A DNA stretch of 64,000 nt from Rhodobacterales bacterium (GCA_025362795.1 JANYFE010000012.1:30545-94544), one strand, 5' to 3'. Shown: positions 27,559 through 37,148, counted from the first letter of the stretch. Notes: generated by a model from the sequence alone, not told the origin. A program made the numbers and translations.

Positions 27559-28842
27559 ATGGATACGATCTTTGCCTTGGCCTCGGCGCGGGGGAAAGCC
27601 GGCGTGGCGGTGTTCCGTCTGTCCGGGCCGCTGGCGCATGACGCCGTGCGCGCACTTTGTGGCAGCCTGCCAGAGGTGCGGCAGGCTTCGGTGCGGCGGC
27701 TGGTCTGGCAGGGCGATGTTCTGGACGATGCGCTGGTCTTGATCTTTGCCGAGGGCCGCAGTTTTACCGGCGAGGCCGCGGCGGAATTGCAGGTTCATGG
27801 CAGCACTGCCGTTATTCAGGCAGTTGCGCGGGCCTTGTCTGAAATGCCCGGATTGCGGCAGGCGGATCCAGGTGAGTTTACCCGACGGGCGCTGGAAAAC
27901 GGGCGGCTGGATCTGGCGCAGGTCGAGGGCCTTGCCGATTTGATCGAAGCCGAGACCGAAGCACAGCGCCGTCAGGCACAGCGGGTTCTGTCGGGGGTCA
28001 TTGGCAAGCGGGCCGAAGGCTGGCGGAAAACGCTGATCCGGGCGGCGGCCTTGAACGAGGCCACGATTGATTTTGCCGACGAGGATGTGCCGGCGGATGT
28101 CGCGCCGGAAGTGACAAGGCTGCTTGGGGAATTGATCGGCGACTTGCAACGAGAGGTCGAGGGTTCGCGAGTCGCAGAGCGCTTGCGGGACGGGTTCGAA
28201 GTGGCGATAATCGGCAGCCCGAACTCTGGAAAGTCAACACTTATCAATGCTTTATCTGGTCGGGATGCGGCAATCACATCCGATAGTCCCGGCACGACTC
28301 GGGATGTTATCGAAGTTCGGATGGATTTGAACGGCCTGCCGGTCACGTTTCTGGACACCGCGGGCTTGCGGGACACAGCGGACAAGGTGGAACTGATCGG
28401 CATAGAGCGGGCGCTGAGCCGGGCCCAAGCTGCGGATTTGCGGATCTTTCTATTGGACGCCCCCGGCGAAGCCTTGCGCTTGGACCCGCTGCCGGAGGAC
28501 CTGATTGTGCTTGGCAAGGCGGATTTGCGCGCTGGAATGCCCGGAGTTTCGGGATTGACGGGGCTTGGTCTTGACACGTTGATCGGCGCGGTGGTGCAAG
28601 TCCTGAGCCAGCGGGTGGCGCGAACCGGCGTCATGACGCGGGCGCGCCACCGGATTGCAATCATGCGTGCGATCGAGGCTATGGAATCAGCACAGGCTGA
28701 GATAAACAAACCGGGCGGGCGATCGGAGTTGGTTGCAGCAGATTTGTGGATGGCTATACGGGCGCTGGATATGCTGGTGGGTCGTCTGGACGTCGAAAAT
28801 CTGTTGGACGAGATTTTCGCCAGTTTCTGTATCGGCAAGTGA
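27559..28842 (+). CDS. mnmE: MnmE, tRNA uridine-34 modification GTPase
   Basis: The protein has 427 residues from the ATG at 27559; a TTG at 27550 would add three. The N-terminal folate-binding domain has [24 protein letters not shown] helical domain with an inserted G domain follows: G1 GSPNSGKST (219-227), G2 GTTRD, G3 DTAGLRDT, and G4 LGKADL, where the usual N/TKxD is changed to GKAD. The C-terminus ends FCIGK, with the catalytic Cys424. With MnmG it makes the 5-carboxymethylaminomethyl group at wobble U34. Confidence 0.97.
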   Translation: MDTIFALASARGKAGVAVFRLSGPLAHDAVRALCGSLPEVRQASVRRLVWQGDVLDDALVLIFAEGRSFTGEAAAELQVHGSTAVIQAVARALSEMPGLRQADPGEFTRRALENGRLDLAQVEGLADLIEAETEAQRRQAQRVLSGVIGKRAEGWRKTLIRAAALNEATIDFADEDVPADVAPEVTRLLGELIGDLQREVEGSRVAERLRDGFEVAIIGSPNSGKSTLINALSGRDAAITSDSPGTTRDVIEVRMDLNGLPVTFLDTAGLRDTADKVELIGIERALSRAQAADLRIFLLDAPGEALRLDPLPEDLIVLGKADLRAGMPGVSGLTGLGLDTLIGAVVQVLSQRVARTGVMTRARHRIAIMRAIEAMESAQAEINKPGGRSELVAADLWMAIRALDMLVGRLDVENLLDEIFASFCIGK

Positions 28843-28845
28843 GGT

Positions 28846-28861
28846 TGTTTCACGTGAAACA
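28846..28861. other. parS: parS centromere site 1 (perfect), overlapping the mnmG start
   Basis: TGTTTCACGTGAAACA is the full 16-base palindromic ParB site. It lies in the 11-base gap between mnmE and the assigned start of mnmG: both candidate start codons of mnmG (TTG 28845-28847 and GTG 28854-28856) fall on or inside it. The site is 3.3 kb right of the putative origin. Confidence 0.97.
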
Positions 28862-30719
28862 TTGCGATGTTCTGGTCATTGGTGGCGGACACGCCGGCGC
28901 GGAGGCTGCCGCCGCCGCCGCGCGCGTGGGCGCCCGGACGGTTCTGGTGTCGATGACGCTTGCGGGGATCGGCGTGATGTCGTGCAATCCGGCGATCGGC
29001 GGGTTGGGCAAGGGCCACCTTGTGCGCGAAATTGATGCCCTTGACGGCTTGATGGGGCGCGCAGCGGACGCAGCGGGCATACAGTTTCGTCTGCTGAACC
29101 GGCGCAAGGGGCCCGCAGTACAAGGGCCGCGGACCCAGGCGGACAGAAAGTTGTATCGGCGGGCGATTCAAGGGCTTCTGGCTGCGCAGGTGGGGCTTGA
29201 GATTGTCGCGGGTGAAGTGGTGGACCTGCTAGAAGGCCCGGGCGGCCGTATTGTGGGCGCTGTGCTTGCCGATGGTACCGAAATCGGTGCGCTGGCCGTC
29301 GTGCTTACCGTCGGCACGTTTTTGAACGGGATCATCCATGTCGGCGATCAACGGCGCACCGGGGGACGGGTCGGCGACGCGGCGTCGCAGCGGCTGGCGC
29401 AGCGGCTTGCTGCGCTTGGTCTGGATCGCGGACGACTGAAGACAGGCACCCCGCCGCGTCTGAACGGGCGCACGATCGACTGGAGTGGGCTGGAGCAGCA
29501 ACCCGGCGACGAAGAGCCGGTCATGTTGTCGTTTATGAACGATGCCCCGACCGTGCGGCAGATTTCCTGCGGTATCACACATACCAATGAGCGCACCCAT
29601 GACATCGTTCGACGCAACCTTGGCAAATCAGCAATGTACGGCGGTCATATCGAGGGTGTCGGGCCGCGCTATTGCCCTTCCATCGAGGATAAGGTGGTAC
29701 GTTTCGCCGAAAAGACCGGCCACCAGGTCTTTCTGGAACCAGAAGGCCTGGATGACGACACGGTATATCCGAACGGCATCTCGACCTCGTTGCCGCTTGA
29801 TGTTCAGATTGACTATGTCCGCAGCATAGCGGGGCTGGAGCGGGTAGAAATTCTGCAGCCTGGCTATGCGATTGAATATGACTATTTTGACCCGCGTGCA
29901 TTGCGCCCCACCCTTGAGTGTAAGGTGGACGGGTTGTATTTTGCGGGGCAGATCAACGGCACCACGGGTTACGAAGAGGCGGCGGCACAGGGGCTGGTCG
30001 CGGGCAGCAATGCTGCAGCCGCTGCCTTGGGCCGGCCTATCCTCCAGTTTGGCCGGTCCGACAGCTATGTCGGCGTGATGCTGGATGATCTTGTTTCCCG
30101 CGGTGTGACCGAGCCCTACCGGATGTTTACATCGCGCGCCGAATTCAGGCTCGCATTGCGGGCAGATAATGCCGATCAGCGGCTGACCCGGAAAGGCGTC
30201 GCGGCGGGGCTTGTTTCTGCGTCGCGCGCCGCTGCCTTTGAAAGAAAATCTGAGGCGCTCTCGGCGTCGCGCGCGTGTCTGTTGGCGCAAGAATACACCC
30301 CGCACGAGCTTGCGGACCTGGGGATCAAGGTGAGTCAAGATGGCGTGCGGCGCAGTCTGCTACAGACCTTGGCGTTTCCGGACGTTTCTCTGGACCGCAT
30401 TGAGGCGCTTTCGCCCGATTTCAAGGCATTCGCGCAACCGGTGAAACAGCAAGTTGCACGTGACGCCTTGTACGCGCAATATCTTGACCGCCAGTTAATA
30501 GAAGCTGCGGTAATGCGCCACGAAGAAGAAATTCAGATCCCGGCCGAGATTGATTTCTCCACGCTTCCTGGCCTGTCAAATGAATTGACAGGCAAGTTGA
30601 TGCGACGCAGGCCTGCCAGCCTTGCCGAGGCGGGTCGCATAGAGGGGATGACGCCGGCAGCCCTGACGCTGATCCTTGCCCATTGTCGACGCGTTGGGCG
30701 CGGGAAAGTGGCGATTTGA
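28854..30719 (+). CDS. mnmG: MnmG (GidA), FAD-dependent tRNA U34 modification enzyme
   Basis: The protein has 621 residues if started at the GTG inside parS, which has AGTGAGG nine bases upstream. TTG 28845 would add LFH ahead (the relatives' MFHVKH-type start) but has no spacing for a ribosome-binding site. The FAD fold has [12 protein letters not shown] at residues 8-19, then [24 protein letters not shown] and [16 protein letters not shown], with the late [18 protein letters not shown]. It works with MnmE to modify U34. It overlaps rsmG by one base. Confidence 0.96.
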   Translation: MKHCDVLVIGGGHAGAEAAAAAARVGARTVLVSMTLAGIGVMSCNPAIGGLGKGHLVREIDALDGLMGRAADAAGIQFRLLNRRKGPAVQGPRTQADRKLYRRAIQGLLAAQVGLEIVAGEVVDLLEGPGGRIVGAVLADGTEIGALAVVLTVGTFLNGIIHVGDQRRTGGRVGDAASQRLAQRLAALGLDRGRLKTGTPPRLNGRTIDWSGLEQQPGDEEPVMLSFMNDAPTVRQISCGITHTNERTHDIVRRNLGKSAMYGGHIEGVGPRYCPSIEDKVVRFAEKTGHQVFLEPEGLDDDTVYPNGISTSLPLDVQIDYVRSIAGLERVEILQPGYAIEYDYFDPRALRPTLECKVDGLYFAGQINGTTGYEEAAAQGLVAGSNAAAAALGRPILQFGRSDSYVGVMLDDLVSRGVTEPYRMFTSRAEFRLALRADNADQRLTRKGVAAGLVSASRAAAFERKSEALSASRACLLAQEYTPHELADLGIKVSQDGVRRSLLQTLAFPDVSLDRIEALSPDFKAFAQPVKQQVARDALYAQYLDRQLIEAAVMRHEEEIQIPAEIDFSTLPGLSNELTGKLMRRRPASLAEAGRIEGMTPAALTLILAHCRRVGRGKVAI

Positions 30720-31348
30720 TGGAAGTGGAGGACGGCAGATCGCTGCCCGACTGGCTGGATGTTTCACGTGAAACGCATGCCAGGCTTTGTGACCTTTTGG
30801 CAATGGTTGCAAAATGGAATCCCGCGATCAATTTGATTTCGCAGGGATCGCTGAGCACCGCTTGGCAGCGCCACGTCCTGGATTCGGCACAGCTTTTCCA
30901 TTTGACGGCTGCGAATGGCGGGCTTTGGGCCGACTTTGGCAGCGGCGCTGGTTTTCCCGGGCTGGTGCTGGCGATTATCGCAGCTGAAAAAGCACCCGAT
31001 ACACGCTTTGCCCTTGTGGAATCGGACCGTCGGAAGGCCGTTTTCCTTAAGCAGGCAAGCCGCGATCTTGGGGTTGCGACCCAGGTTATTTGCAACCGCA
31101 TGGAGCAGGTCGATCCGCTGCTTGCCGACGTGGTGACGGCCCGCGCCTTAGCGCCACTGCCTGATTTGTGCGGTTATGCCAATAGACACCTAACACCAGC
31201 GGGCGTTGCGATTTTCCCAAAAGGCGGCCGCAGCGATCGGGAATTGGCGCTGGCACAGAAGGCTTGGGAGTTTGACTGTCAGACGATTCAAAGCCTGACA
31301 GATCCCGCCGGTGCCATTTTTGTGTTGCGGAACATCCGGCATGCCTGA
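30719..31348 (+). CDS. rsmG: RsmG (GidB), 16S rRNA G527 N7-methyltransferase
   Basis: The protein has 209 residues from the ATG in TGATG at the mnmG stop. The SAM-binding motif is DFGSGAGFPG (72-81). N-terminal LLAMVAKWNPAINLIS, and DVVTARALAPLPDL and FPKGG in the C-terminal half, are family hallmarks. Codons 14-19 (DVSRET) are encoded by the second parS site. It methylates G527 of 16S rRNA; loss causes low-level streptomycin resistance in other bacteria. It overlaps parA by 8 bases. Confidence 0.96.
   Translation: MEVEDGRSLPDWLDVSRETHARLCDLLAMVAKWNPAINLISQGSLSTAWQRHVLDSAQLFHLTAANGGLWADFGSGAGFPGLVLAIIAAEKAPDTRFALVESDRRKAVFLKQASRDLGVATQVICNRMEQVDPLLADVVTARALAPLPDLCGYANRHLTPAGVAIFPKGGRSDRELALAQKAWEFDCQTIQSLTDPAGAIFVLRNIRHA
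30760..30775. other. parS: parS site 2 (15 of 16), inside rsmG
   Basis: TGTTTCACGTGAAACG differs from the consensus only in the last base. It is read in-frame as D-V-S-R-E-T of RsmG, a different frame from the F-H-V-K reading at sites 1 and 3. It lies 5.2 kb right of the putative origin and 0.6 kb upstream of parA. Confidence 0.92.
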
Positions 31349-32159
31349 CATTGCCCGAAGCACAGAGCCGCGCATCATCGCGATTGCCAACCAGAAGGGT
31401 GGCGTTGGCAAAACTACGACCACAATCAACCTTGCGGCGGGCCTGGTCGGTCTTGGGGCCCGGGTGCTTCTGGTCGATCTTGATCCGCAAGGCAATGCCT
31501 CTACCGGTTTGGGAATTGCCGCCGACAAGCGCAACCCGTCGACCTATGACCTTCTGGTCGAAGAGGCTGCAATAGCGGATGTCGTCCAGAAGACCGCCTT
31601 CACCGACCTGCTGATCTGCCCGGGAAATTCCGATCTGGCCTCGGCTGACATCGACCTCGTCGCCAACGAAAAGCGCCGTTTTTTGCTGCATGACGCGCTG
31701 CGCCAACCAGCAATCGACGCTCTTGCGCTGGACTACATTTTGATAGACTGCCCGCCATCGCTCAGTCTTTTGACGGTGAATGCATTGGTCGCGAGCCATT
31801 CTGTTCTGATTCCGCTTCAGGCAGAATTCTTTGCGCTCGAGGGACTTTCGCAGTTGATGCTCACAATTCGCAAAGTGCGGCAGTCCGCCAATCCGGCGTT
31901 GCGCACAGAAGGCGTGGTGATTACGATGTTCGATGGCAGAAATCGGCTTTGCCATCAGGTGGAACAGGATGTACGTGACACTTTGGGCGACCTCGTGTTC
32001 AAGGCAGTCATCCCCCGAAACGTTCGGGTAAGCGAGGCGCCGTCCCACGCTTTGCCGGTCTTACAATATGATCCGAATTCGAAAGGGAGCGAAGCGTATC
32101 GTAACCTTTCGGCAGAAATCGCGGCGCGTCATCCGATAGCGGTCAGGAGCATAAAATGA
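31341..32159 (+). CDS. parA: ParA chromosome-partition ATPase
   Basis: The protein has 272 residues from the ATG at 31341, inside the rsmG end. The deviant Walker A is NQKGGVGKTTTT with signature Lys19 and catalytic Lys24. Walker A' VLLVDLDPQGNASTG and Walker B DYILIDCPPSLSLLTVNAL follow. There is no N-terminal DNA-binding domain, so it is the short chromosomal (Soj) type. It moves ParB-parS complexes along the nucleoid. The stop overlaps the parB start. Confidence 0.97.
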   Translation: MPDIARSTEPRIIAIANQKGGVGKTTTTINLAAGLVGLGARVLLVDLDPQGNASTGLGIAADKRNPSTYDLLVEEAAIADVVQKTAFTDLLICPGNSDLASADIDLVANEKRRFLLHDALRQPAIDALALDYILIDCPPSLSLLTVNALVASHSVLIPLQAEFFALEGLSQLMLTIRKVRQSANPALRTEGVVITMFDGRNRLCHQVEQDVRDTLGDLVFKAVIPRNVRVSEAPSHALPVLQYDPNSKGSEAYRNLSAEIAARHPIAVRSIK

Positions 32160-33076
32160 TGGAAAAAAAGATGGAAAAGCGCGGCCTTGGGCGCGGATTG
32201 TCGGCTCTGATGGCTGATATAGAGCCTGGTTTTGACCAAAGCGCCGATTCCATACGCCGCACCTACCAGCTGGTGCCGGTGGACAAGATTTCCCCCAATC
32301 CAAACCAGCCGCGGCGTGACTTCCCTGAAGCGGCACTAGCCGAACTTGCCGATTCGATACGCCAAAAAGGTGTCGTACAGCCGCTTATCCTCCGCCCGAC
32401 CGTTGACCTCGCCAGATTCGAAATTGTCGCTGGAGAGCGCCGCTGGCGTGCTGCGCAAATCGCCGGCCTGCACGAGGTGCCGGCGATTATTCGGGATCTC
32501 GACGATGTCGATGTCATCGAAATCGCTATCATCGAAAACATTCAACGCGCAGACCTGAATGCGGTCGAAGAGGCATTGGCCTATCGCCAATTGATTGATC
32601 GATTTGGCCATACTCAGGACAAGCTTGCCGCGGCGCTTTCCAAAAGCCGCAGCCATGTCGCAAACCTGTTGCGGCTCCTGTCCTTGCCGAACGAAGTGCA
32701 GGATCTGCTGCGGCGCGGGGAACTCACGGCCGGCCATGCGCGTGCCTTGATCACCAGCGCAGAGCCGGCGCAACTTGCCCGGCGGGTGATCAAGGCAGGC
32801 CTGTCGGTTCGAGAAACCGAACGGTTGGCCAAGGCCGCGTCATCGGCCGGGCTCAAGGGCGCCGGGCAGCGCCGCAACAAACCAGAGAAAGACGCGGACA
32901 CACGGGCGATCGAAGCCGATCTTTCCGCAAATCTCAAGATGCTGGTGCGGATAGATCACAAAGGGCCGGACGATGGCGGCACGATCACGATCAATTACCG
33001 CTCGCTGGACGACCTCGATCTGATCTGTGACGTGCTGTCCAAGATCCCGCGGGACATCCTGCCGTCGCGGGCCTGA
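32156..33076 (+). CDS. parB: ParB centromere-binding CTPase
   Basis: The protein has 306 residues. N-terminal EKRGLGRGLSALMAD is the ParA-activating segment. The CTP-binding ParB/Srx domain has ISPNPNQPRRDF, VVQPLILRP and the arginine patch VAGERRWRAAQIAGL, then ENIQRADLNAVEEALAY. The helix-turn-helix is KLAAALSKSRSHVANLLRLL. The C-terminal dimerisation domain ends LDLICDVLSKI. It binds the three parS sites in this window and spreads as a clamp. It is the last gene of the rightward origin-proximal run. Confidence 0.97.
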   Translation: MMEKKMEKRGLGRGLSALMADIEPGFDQSADSIRRTYQLVPVDKISPNPNQPRRDFPEAALAELADSIRQKGVVQPLILRPTVDLARFEIVAGERRWRAAQIAGLHEVPAIIRDLDDVDVIEIAIIENIQRADLNAVEEALAYRQLIDRFGHTQDKLAAALSKSRSHVANLLRLLSLPNEVQDLLRRGELTAGHARALITSAEPAQLARRVIKAGLSVRETERLAKAASSAGLKGAGQRRNKPEKDADTRAIEADLSANLKMLVRIDHKGPDDGGTITINYRSLDDLDLICDVLSKIPRDILPSRA

Positions 33077-33106
33077 AAACACCCGGCCGCGTTTGGCGCG
33101 AAGGCT

Positions 33107-34264
33107 CTATGTCGGGGACAGTGTTTCGATGACCTTGTTGAGGATCATTCGGCCGGCGTCGGTGGCTCTGATATTGCCGTCGGCCAATGCGACAAACCCG
33201 TGTCGCACAAGTCCATTGACAGCGTCCGGGGCGAGTGTTGCGCCCATCATATCCTCAAGTCGCTGCAGATTTATGCCATCCCGCAAGCGCAGACCCATCA
33301 GAAGATATTCGGCGCCACGGTCTTTGGGCAGCAACCGCTGTCGGGCGAGCTCACCCGGCCGGCCTGATTCAATCATTCTAAGCCAAAGCTCGGGGGACTT
33401 GGGTGCCTCCGTCGCATCACGAAACCCGCCGTGCGTCAGTCTGCCATGAGCGCCGGGGCCGATCCCGATGTAATCACCGCCCTGCCAATAAATCAGATTG
33501 TGGCGCGCCTCTTCACCGGGCTGGGCGTGATTCGAGACTTCGTAGGCCATAAGCCCTTGTTTTTGAGTTATTTCCTGGGTAACCAGAAACAGATCCGCCG
33601 CCATATCCTCATCGGGCAAACCCCTAAGCTGGCCAAGGGCGTGGCGTGCGCCAAAGACCGTGCCGTCCTCTATGGTCAATTGGTACAGCGACAGATGGGT
33701 CGGCTGCATCGCCAATGCCTCATCAAGCTCGCGGCGCCACTCCGTCAGCCCCTGTCCCTGTCGCGCATAGATCAGATCGAAACTGACACGCGAAAACGTC
33801 GCGCGGGCGATATCATAAGCCTGCCTTGCCTCCGCAGCGGAATGCAGTCGACCCAGTTGACGCAAGGCGTCATCGTTCAATGCCTGAATTCCAATTGAAA
33901 CGCGGTTGATACCTGCTTCGCGATACGCGCCGAAGCGGCCCGCATCGACCGAACCCGGATTGGCTTCAAGCGTTATTTCCGGATCGTTTGCCATCGGCCA
34001 GGTCGCCCTGATCTTGTCAAGAATCGCAGCCACAAGATCACCGTCCATCAAAGACGGCGTGCCACCTCCAAAAAACACCGTCTGCAGGATACGGCCCTCG
34101 GTCTCCCGACCCAGCCGATCGATCTCGGCCAGATATGCTGTCTGCCAGCGCCGCTGATCGGTTTTTGCCGCAACATGGCTGTTGAAGTCACAATAGGGGC
34201 ATTTTGACTGGCAAAACGGCCAATGCAGGTAAAGCCCAAAGCCGCCGCTCCGCCAGTCTTCCAT
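33107..34264 (-). CDS. hemW: HemW-type radical SAM heme chaperone
   Basis: The protein has 385 residues. The radical-SAM cluster motif is Cys18-x3-Cys22-x2-Cys25 in HWPFCQSKCPYCDFNSH, followed by VFFGGGTPSLMDG and NPGSVDAGRFGAYREAGINRVSIGIQA. The lack of the extra N-terminal segment of true HemN argues for HemW, a heme-binding chaperone, rather than the anaerobic coproporphyrinogen oxidase with which it is often confused. It is the last gene of the rph-rdgB-ridA-like-hemW operon, two bases after its neighbour. Confidence 0.9.
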   Translation of the reverse strand: MEDWRSGGFGLYLHWPFCQSKCPYCDFNSHVAAKTDQRRWQTAYLAEIDRLGRETEGRILQTVFFGGGTPSLMDGDLVAAILDKIRATWPMANDPEITLEANPGSVDAGRFGAYREAGINRVSIGIQALNDDALRQLGRLHSAAEARQAYDIARATFSRVSFDLIYARQGQGLTEWRRELDEALAMQPTHLSLYQLTIEDGTVFGARHALGQLRGLPDEDMAADLFLVTQEITQKQGLMAYEVSNHAQPGEEARHNLIYWQGGDYIGIGPGAHGRLTHGGFRDATEAPKSPELWLRMIESGRPGELARQRLLPKDRGAEYLLMGLRLRDGINLQRLEDMMGATLAPDAVNGLVRHGFVALADGNIRATDAGRMILNKVIETLSPT

Positions 34265-34266
34265 GG

Positions 34267-34650
34267 TTATCCCTTAAACGCCGTTACCTCGATCTCGACC
34301 TTCATCTCGGGCCGGATCAGACCGGCAATCACCATGGTCGCCGCAGGGCGTATCTGCCCCAACGCCGCGCCCAGCACCGGGACAAGATCTTGAACCAGCG
34401 CAACATCGACCACCGTGTATTGCACGCGCACAATGTCCTGCATCGCAAAACCAGCCTCCATCAGCACAGCCGCAATCGTCTGAAAACAATTGTATGCCTG
34501 CTCTGCAATCCCGTCGGGAATTGACATGGCCGCATAGTCATAACCCGTCACGCCTGACACGAAACACCAGCCGCCCCTTACAACGGCCCGGCTGTAGCCC
34601 ATCTGCGCCTCAAACGGCGACCCTGTTGAGATTTGTTTCACGTGAAACAT
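34267..34650 (-). CDS. RidA-family protein lacking the catalytic arginine
   Basis: The protein has 127 residues and the chorismate-mutase-like Rid fold (GGWCFVSGVTGYD, IAEQAYNCFQTIAAVLMEAG, IVRVQYTVVD). The segment that is normally PARS/T near the end reads RPAATMVIAGLI, with Ala104 where true RidA has the arginine that binds the imine substrate carboxylate. It therefore fits the Rid4-7 groups of unknown activity better than an enamine deaminase. The start ATG and first codons (M-F-H-V-K-Q) are written by parS site 3, and the 5' end overlaps rdgB by 13 bases. Confidence 0.88.
   Translation of the reverse strand: MFHVKQISTGSPFEAQMGYSRAVVRGGWCFVSGVTGYDYAAMSIPDGIAEQAYNCFQTIAAVLMEAGFAMQDIVRVQYTVVDVALVQDLVPVLGAALGQIRPAATMVIAGLIRPEMKVEIEVTAFKG
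34634..34649. other. parS: parS site 3 (perfect), over the rdgB stop and ridA-like start
   Basis: TGTTTCACGTGAAACA spans the rdgB stop codon (TGA at 34638-34640, minus strand) and begins at the second base of the ridA-like ATG (34648-34650). It is 9.1 kb right of the putative origin and 1.6 kb beyond parB. Confidence 0.97.
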
Positions 34651-35246
34651 CCGGCGACCAGCTTGCCAAAGGCGTCCGCACGATGGCTGATCCGGTTCTT
34701 AAGATCCGGCGCCATTTCGCCAAATGTTTCGTCATGGCCGTCGGGCACAAAAATCGGGTCATAGCCATGGCCGGACACTCCGCGCATTGGCCAGACAATC
34801 TGCCCCTTGGCCACCCCTTCGAACACGTCGTCATGGCCGTCAGGCCAGGCCAGAACCAAAGTGCAACGAAATTGCGCCCGGCGCGGCGCAGCTTCCGCCA
34901 TCGCTTCCAGCAACCCCCAGGTCTTTGTCATGGCAACCGCAAAGTCCCGGCCGTTGCCACCCTCGGCCCAATCCGCCGTGTAAATCCCCGGTGCGCCCGC
35001 CAAACCATCAACAGTCAGCCCCGAATCATCCGCCAGGGCCGGCAGCCCACTGGCCTGCGCGGCCGCATGCGCCTTGATCCGTGCGTTGCCGGAAAAGCTG
35101 AGCTCCGTCTCGGCCGGCTCATCCAAGCCGAAGTCCGCTAACGACAGGACTTGAGTCTTAAACGGCTCTAACAAGGCAGAAATCTCCCCCAACTTGCCCC
35201 GGTTTCCCGTAGCGACCAGTATCCGATCGCCGTCAAATCGTCGCAT
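34638..35246 (-). CDS. rdgB: RdgB/HAM1 non-canonical purine NTP pyrophosphatase
   Basis: The protein has 202 residues from the ATG at 35246, which shares one base with the rph stop (TGATG). A GTG one codon earlier is possible. Motifs: ILVATGNRGKLGEISALL, LPALADDSGLTVDGLAGAPGIYTADWA, and the terminal SHRADAFGKL. It removes dITP, XTP and ITP from the nucleotide pool. Its stop codon lies inside parS site 3. Confidence 0.96.
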   Translation of the reverse strand: MRRFDGDRILVATGNRGKLGEISALLEPFKTQVLSLADFGLDEPAETELSFSGNARIKAHAAAQASGLPALADDSGLTVDGLAGAPGIYTADWAEGGNGRDFAVAMTKTWGLLEAMAEAAPRRAQFRCTLVLAWPDGHDDVFEGVAKGQIVWPMRGVSGHGYDPIFVPDGHDETFGEMAPDLKNRISHRADAFGKLVAGCFT

Positions 35247-35965
35247 CACGCCAACCCCAACGCCTGTTTTTGCGCCAAAACCAGCGTCGCCACCCCTGCC
35301 TCTGCCAAATCCAGCAATCCGCCCATTTCGGCCCGCGAAAATGTCGCCCCCTCTGCCGACATCTGAACCTCAATCATGCGCCCGCGGCCGGTCAGCACGA
35401 AATTGCCATCGGTGCCCGCCGCCGAATCCTCGGCATAGTCCAGATCCAGAACCTCCTGCCCGGCATAAATTCCACACGACACTGCCGCCACATGATCGAT
35501 CATCGGATCAGAGATAATAACCCCTGATTTCAACAACTTGTTCATCGCCAGCCGCAATGCCACCCACCCCCCGGTGATCGCGGCGCAGCGGGTTCCGCCG
35601 TCGGCCTGGATCACATCGCAATCAATCACGATCTGCCGCTCTCCCAGCGCCGACCGGTCTACCCCCGCCCGCAGCGCCCGCCCGATCAACCGCTGAATCT
35701 CCTGGGTCCGGCCCGATTGCTTGCCCGCCGCCGCCTCGCGCCGCATCCGGCTGTTGGTGGCACGCGGCAGCATGCCGTATTCCGCTGTCACCCACCCCAG
35801 CCCGGTGCCCTTCAGAAACGGCGGCGCCTTGTCCTCGATCGTGGCCGAGCACAGTACATGCGTCTCGCCCATCTTGATCAGACAGGATCCTTCGGCGTGT
35901 TTCATCACCCCGGCCTCTATCGAAACCGTCCGCATATCGCTCAAATTCCGGCCAGAGGGGCGCAT
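35246..35965 (-). CDS. rph: Ribonuclease PH
   Basis: The protein has 239 residues, started at the family-typical MRPSGR (35965); an in-frame ATG five codons earlier is less likely. Motifs: [32 protein letters not shown](T)[16 protein letters not shown] and [18 protein letters not shown]. It is a phosphorolytic 3'-5' exoribonuclease that trims tRNA precursors. It heads a leftward operon and is divergent from hrcA across 112 bases. Confidence 0.97.
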   Translation of the reverse strand: MRPSGRNLSDMRTVSIEAGVMKHAEGSCLIKMGETHVLCSATIEDKAPPFLKGTGLGWVTAEYGMLPRATNSRMRREAAAGKQSGRTQEIQRLIGRALRAGVDRSALGERQIVIDCDVIQADGGTRCAAITGGWVALRLAMNKLLKSGVIISDPMIDHVAAVSCGIYAGQEVLDLDYAEDSAAGTDGNFVLTGRGRMIEVQMSAEGATFSRAEMGGLLDLAEAGVATLVLAQKQALGLA

Positions 35966-36077
35966 GATCAACCTTTCCATGTTGCACGGTCAGATATGCA
36001 ATCCCGACCCCCCGATGCAACCCCGATTGACGCGGCCGTCGTGCCCTCCTTACAGTGGCTTTCCCAAAGGCCTAGAC

Positions 36078-37148
36078 ATGTCCGACAACGCCAGCCTGCT
36101 CTCCGAAATGAACACCCGCTCGCGCGAGGTGTTTCGCCGTGTGGTCGAAAGTTATCTTAACTCCGGCGATCCGGTCGGGTCGCGAACGCTGACCCGCACG
36201 ATGAACGAAAAGCTGTCCGCAGCCACGATTCGCAACGTCATGCAGGATCTCGAATACCTCGGCTTGCTCGACAGTCCGCACATTTCTGCCGGCCGCATTC
36301 CCACCCATCTTGGCCTGCGGATGTTCGTCGATGGCCTGCTCGAAGTTGGCACCGTTGCCCAAGAAGACCGCTCCCGGCTCGAAGCGTCGCTGGGCAATAC
36401 CGATTCTGACGTGGTCTCGCTGCTGGATCAGGTCGGTGCGGCCCTGTCCGGTATCACCCGTTCGGCCAGCGTTGTTCTCGCGCCCAAACAGGAAACCGCG
36501 ATTCGCCATGTGGAATTTGTCGGCCTAAGTCCCGAACGTGCCCTTGTCGTGCTGGTATTCTCGGATGGCCATGTCGAGAACCGGGTGTTCACCCCGCCGC
36601 CTGGCCAGACCCCGGCCTCGATGCGAGAGGCCGCGAATTTCATCAACGCCGTCGCCGATGGCCGCCGCCTGTCGGACCTCAGCCGTGCGCTTGCTGCCGA
36701 AATCGCTGACCGACGTCAGGAAATCGATGTCCTCGCGCAGGCGATGGTCGAAAGCGGTCTGGCGCTCTGGCAAGACGCGGGCGAACGCAACGAGCGCCTC
36801 ATCGTGCGCGGCCAGTCCAATCTGCTGGAGGACGGCACCGAATTCGCCAATCTCGACCGGATTCGCACCCTGTTTGACGACCTCGAACGCAAGCGGGACA
36901 TTGCCGACTTTCTGGAAATGACCGAATCCGGCGAGGGTGTGCGCATTTTTATCGGCTCAGAGAACAAACTCTTCTCACTTTCGGGTTCCACTCTGGTGGT
37001 CTCTCCCTATATGAACGCAGATCGCAAGATTATTGGCGCGATTGGCGTCATCGGCCCGACCCGGCTGAACTATGGCCGCATTGTGCCCATCGTGGATTAT
37101 ACCGCCCAGATGGTCGGGCGCATGGTTTCCGAACGGGCCAAGGGCTGA
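36078..37148 (+). CDS. hrcA: Heat-shock repressor HrcA
   Basis: The protein has 356 residues from the ATG at 36078. The winged-helix domain has MNTRSREVFRRVVESYLNSGDPVGSRTLTR and SAATIRNVMQDLEYLGLLDSPHISAGRIPT, then the GAF-like dimer domain with LIVRGQSNLLE and GPTRLNYGRIVPIVDYTAQ near the end. It represses groESL through CIRCE operators, which I do not see in this window. It lies 21 bases before grpE, the conserved hrcA-grpE pair. Confidence 0.96.
   Translation: MSDNASLLSEMNTRSREVFRRVVESYLNSGDPVGSRTLTRTMNEKLSAATIRNVMQDLEYLGLLDSPHISAGRIPTHLGLRMFVDGLLEVGTVAQEDRSRLEASLGNTDSDVVSLLDQVGAALSGITRSASVVLAPKQETAIRHVEFVGLSPERALVVLVFSDGHVENRVFTPPPGQTPASMREAANFINAVADGRRLSDLSRALAAEIADRRQEIDVLAQAMVESGLALWQDAGERNERLIVRGQSNLLEDGTEFANLDRIRTLFDDLERKRDIADFLEMTESGEGVRIFIGSENKLFSLSGSTLVVSPYMNADRKIIGAIGVIGPTRLNYGRIVPIVDYTAQMVGRMVSERAKG

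Noticed and set aside
35966..36077. CIRCE operator (TTAGCACTC-N9-GAGTGCTAA) upstream of hrcA
   Set aside because: No such inverted repeat is present here or before grpE.
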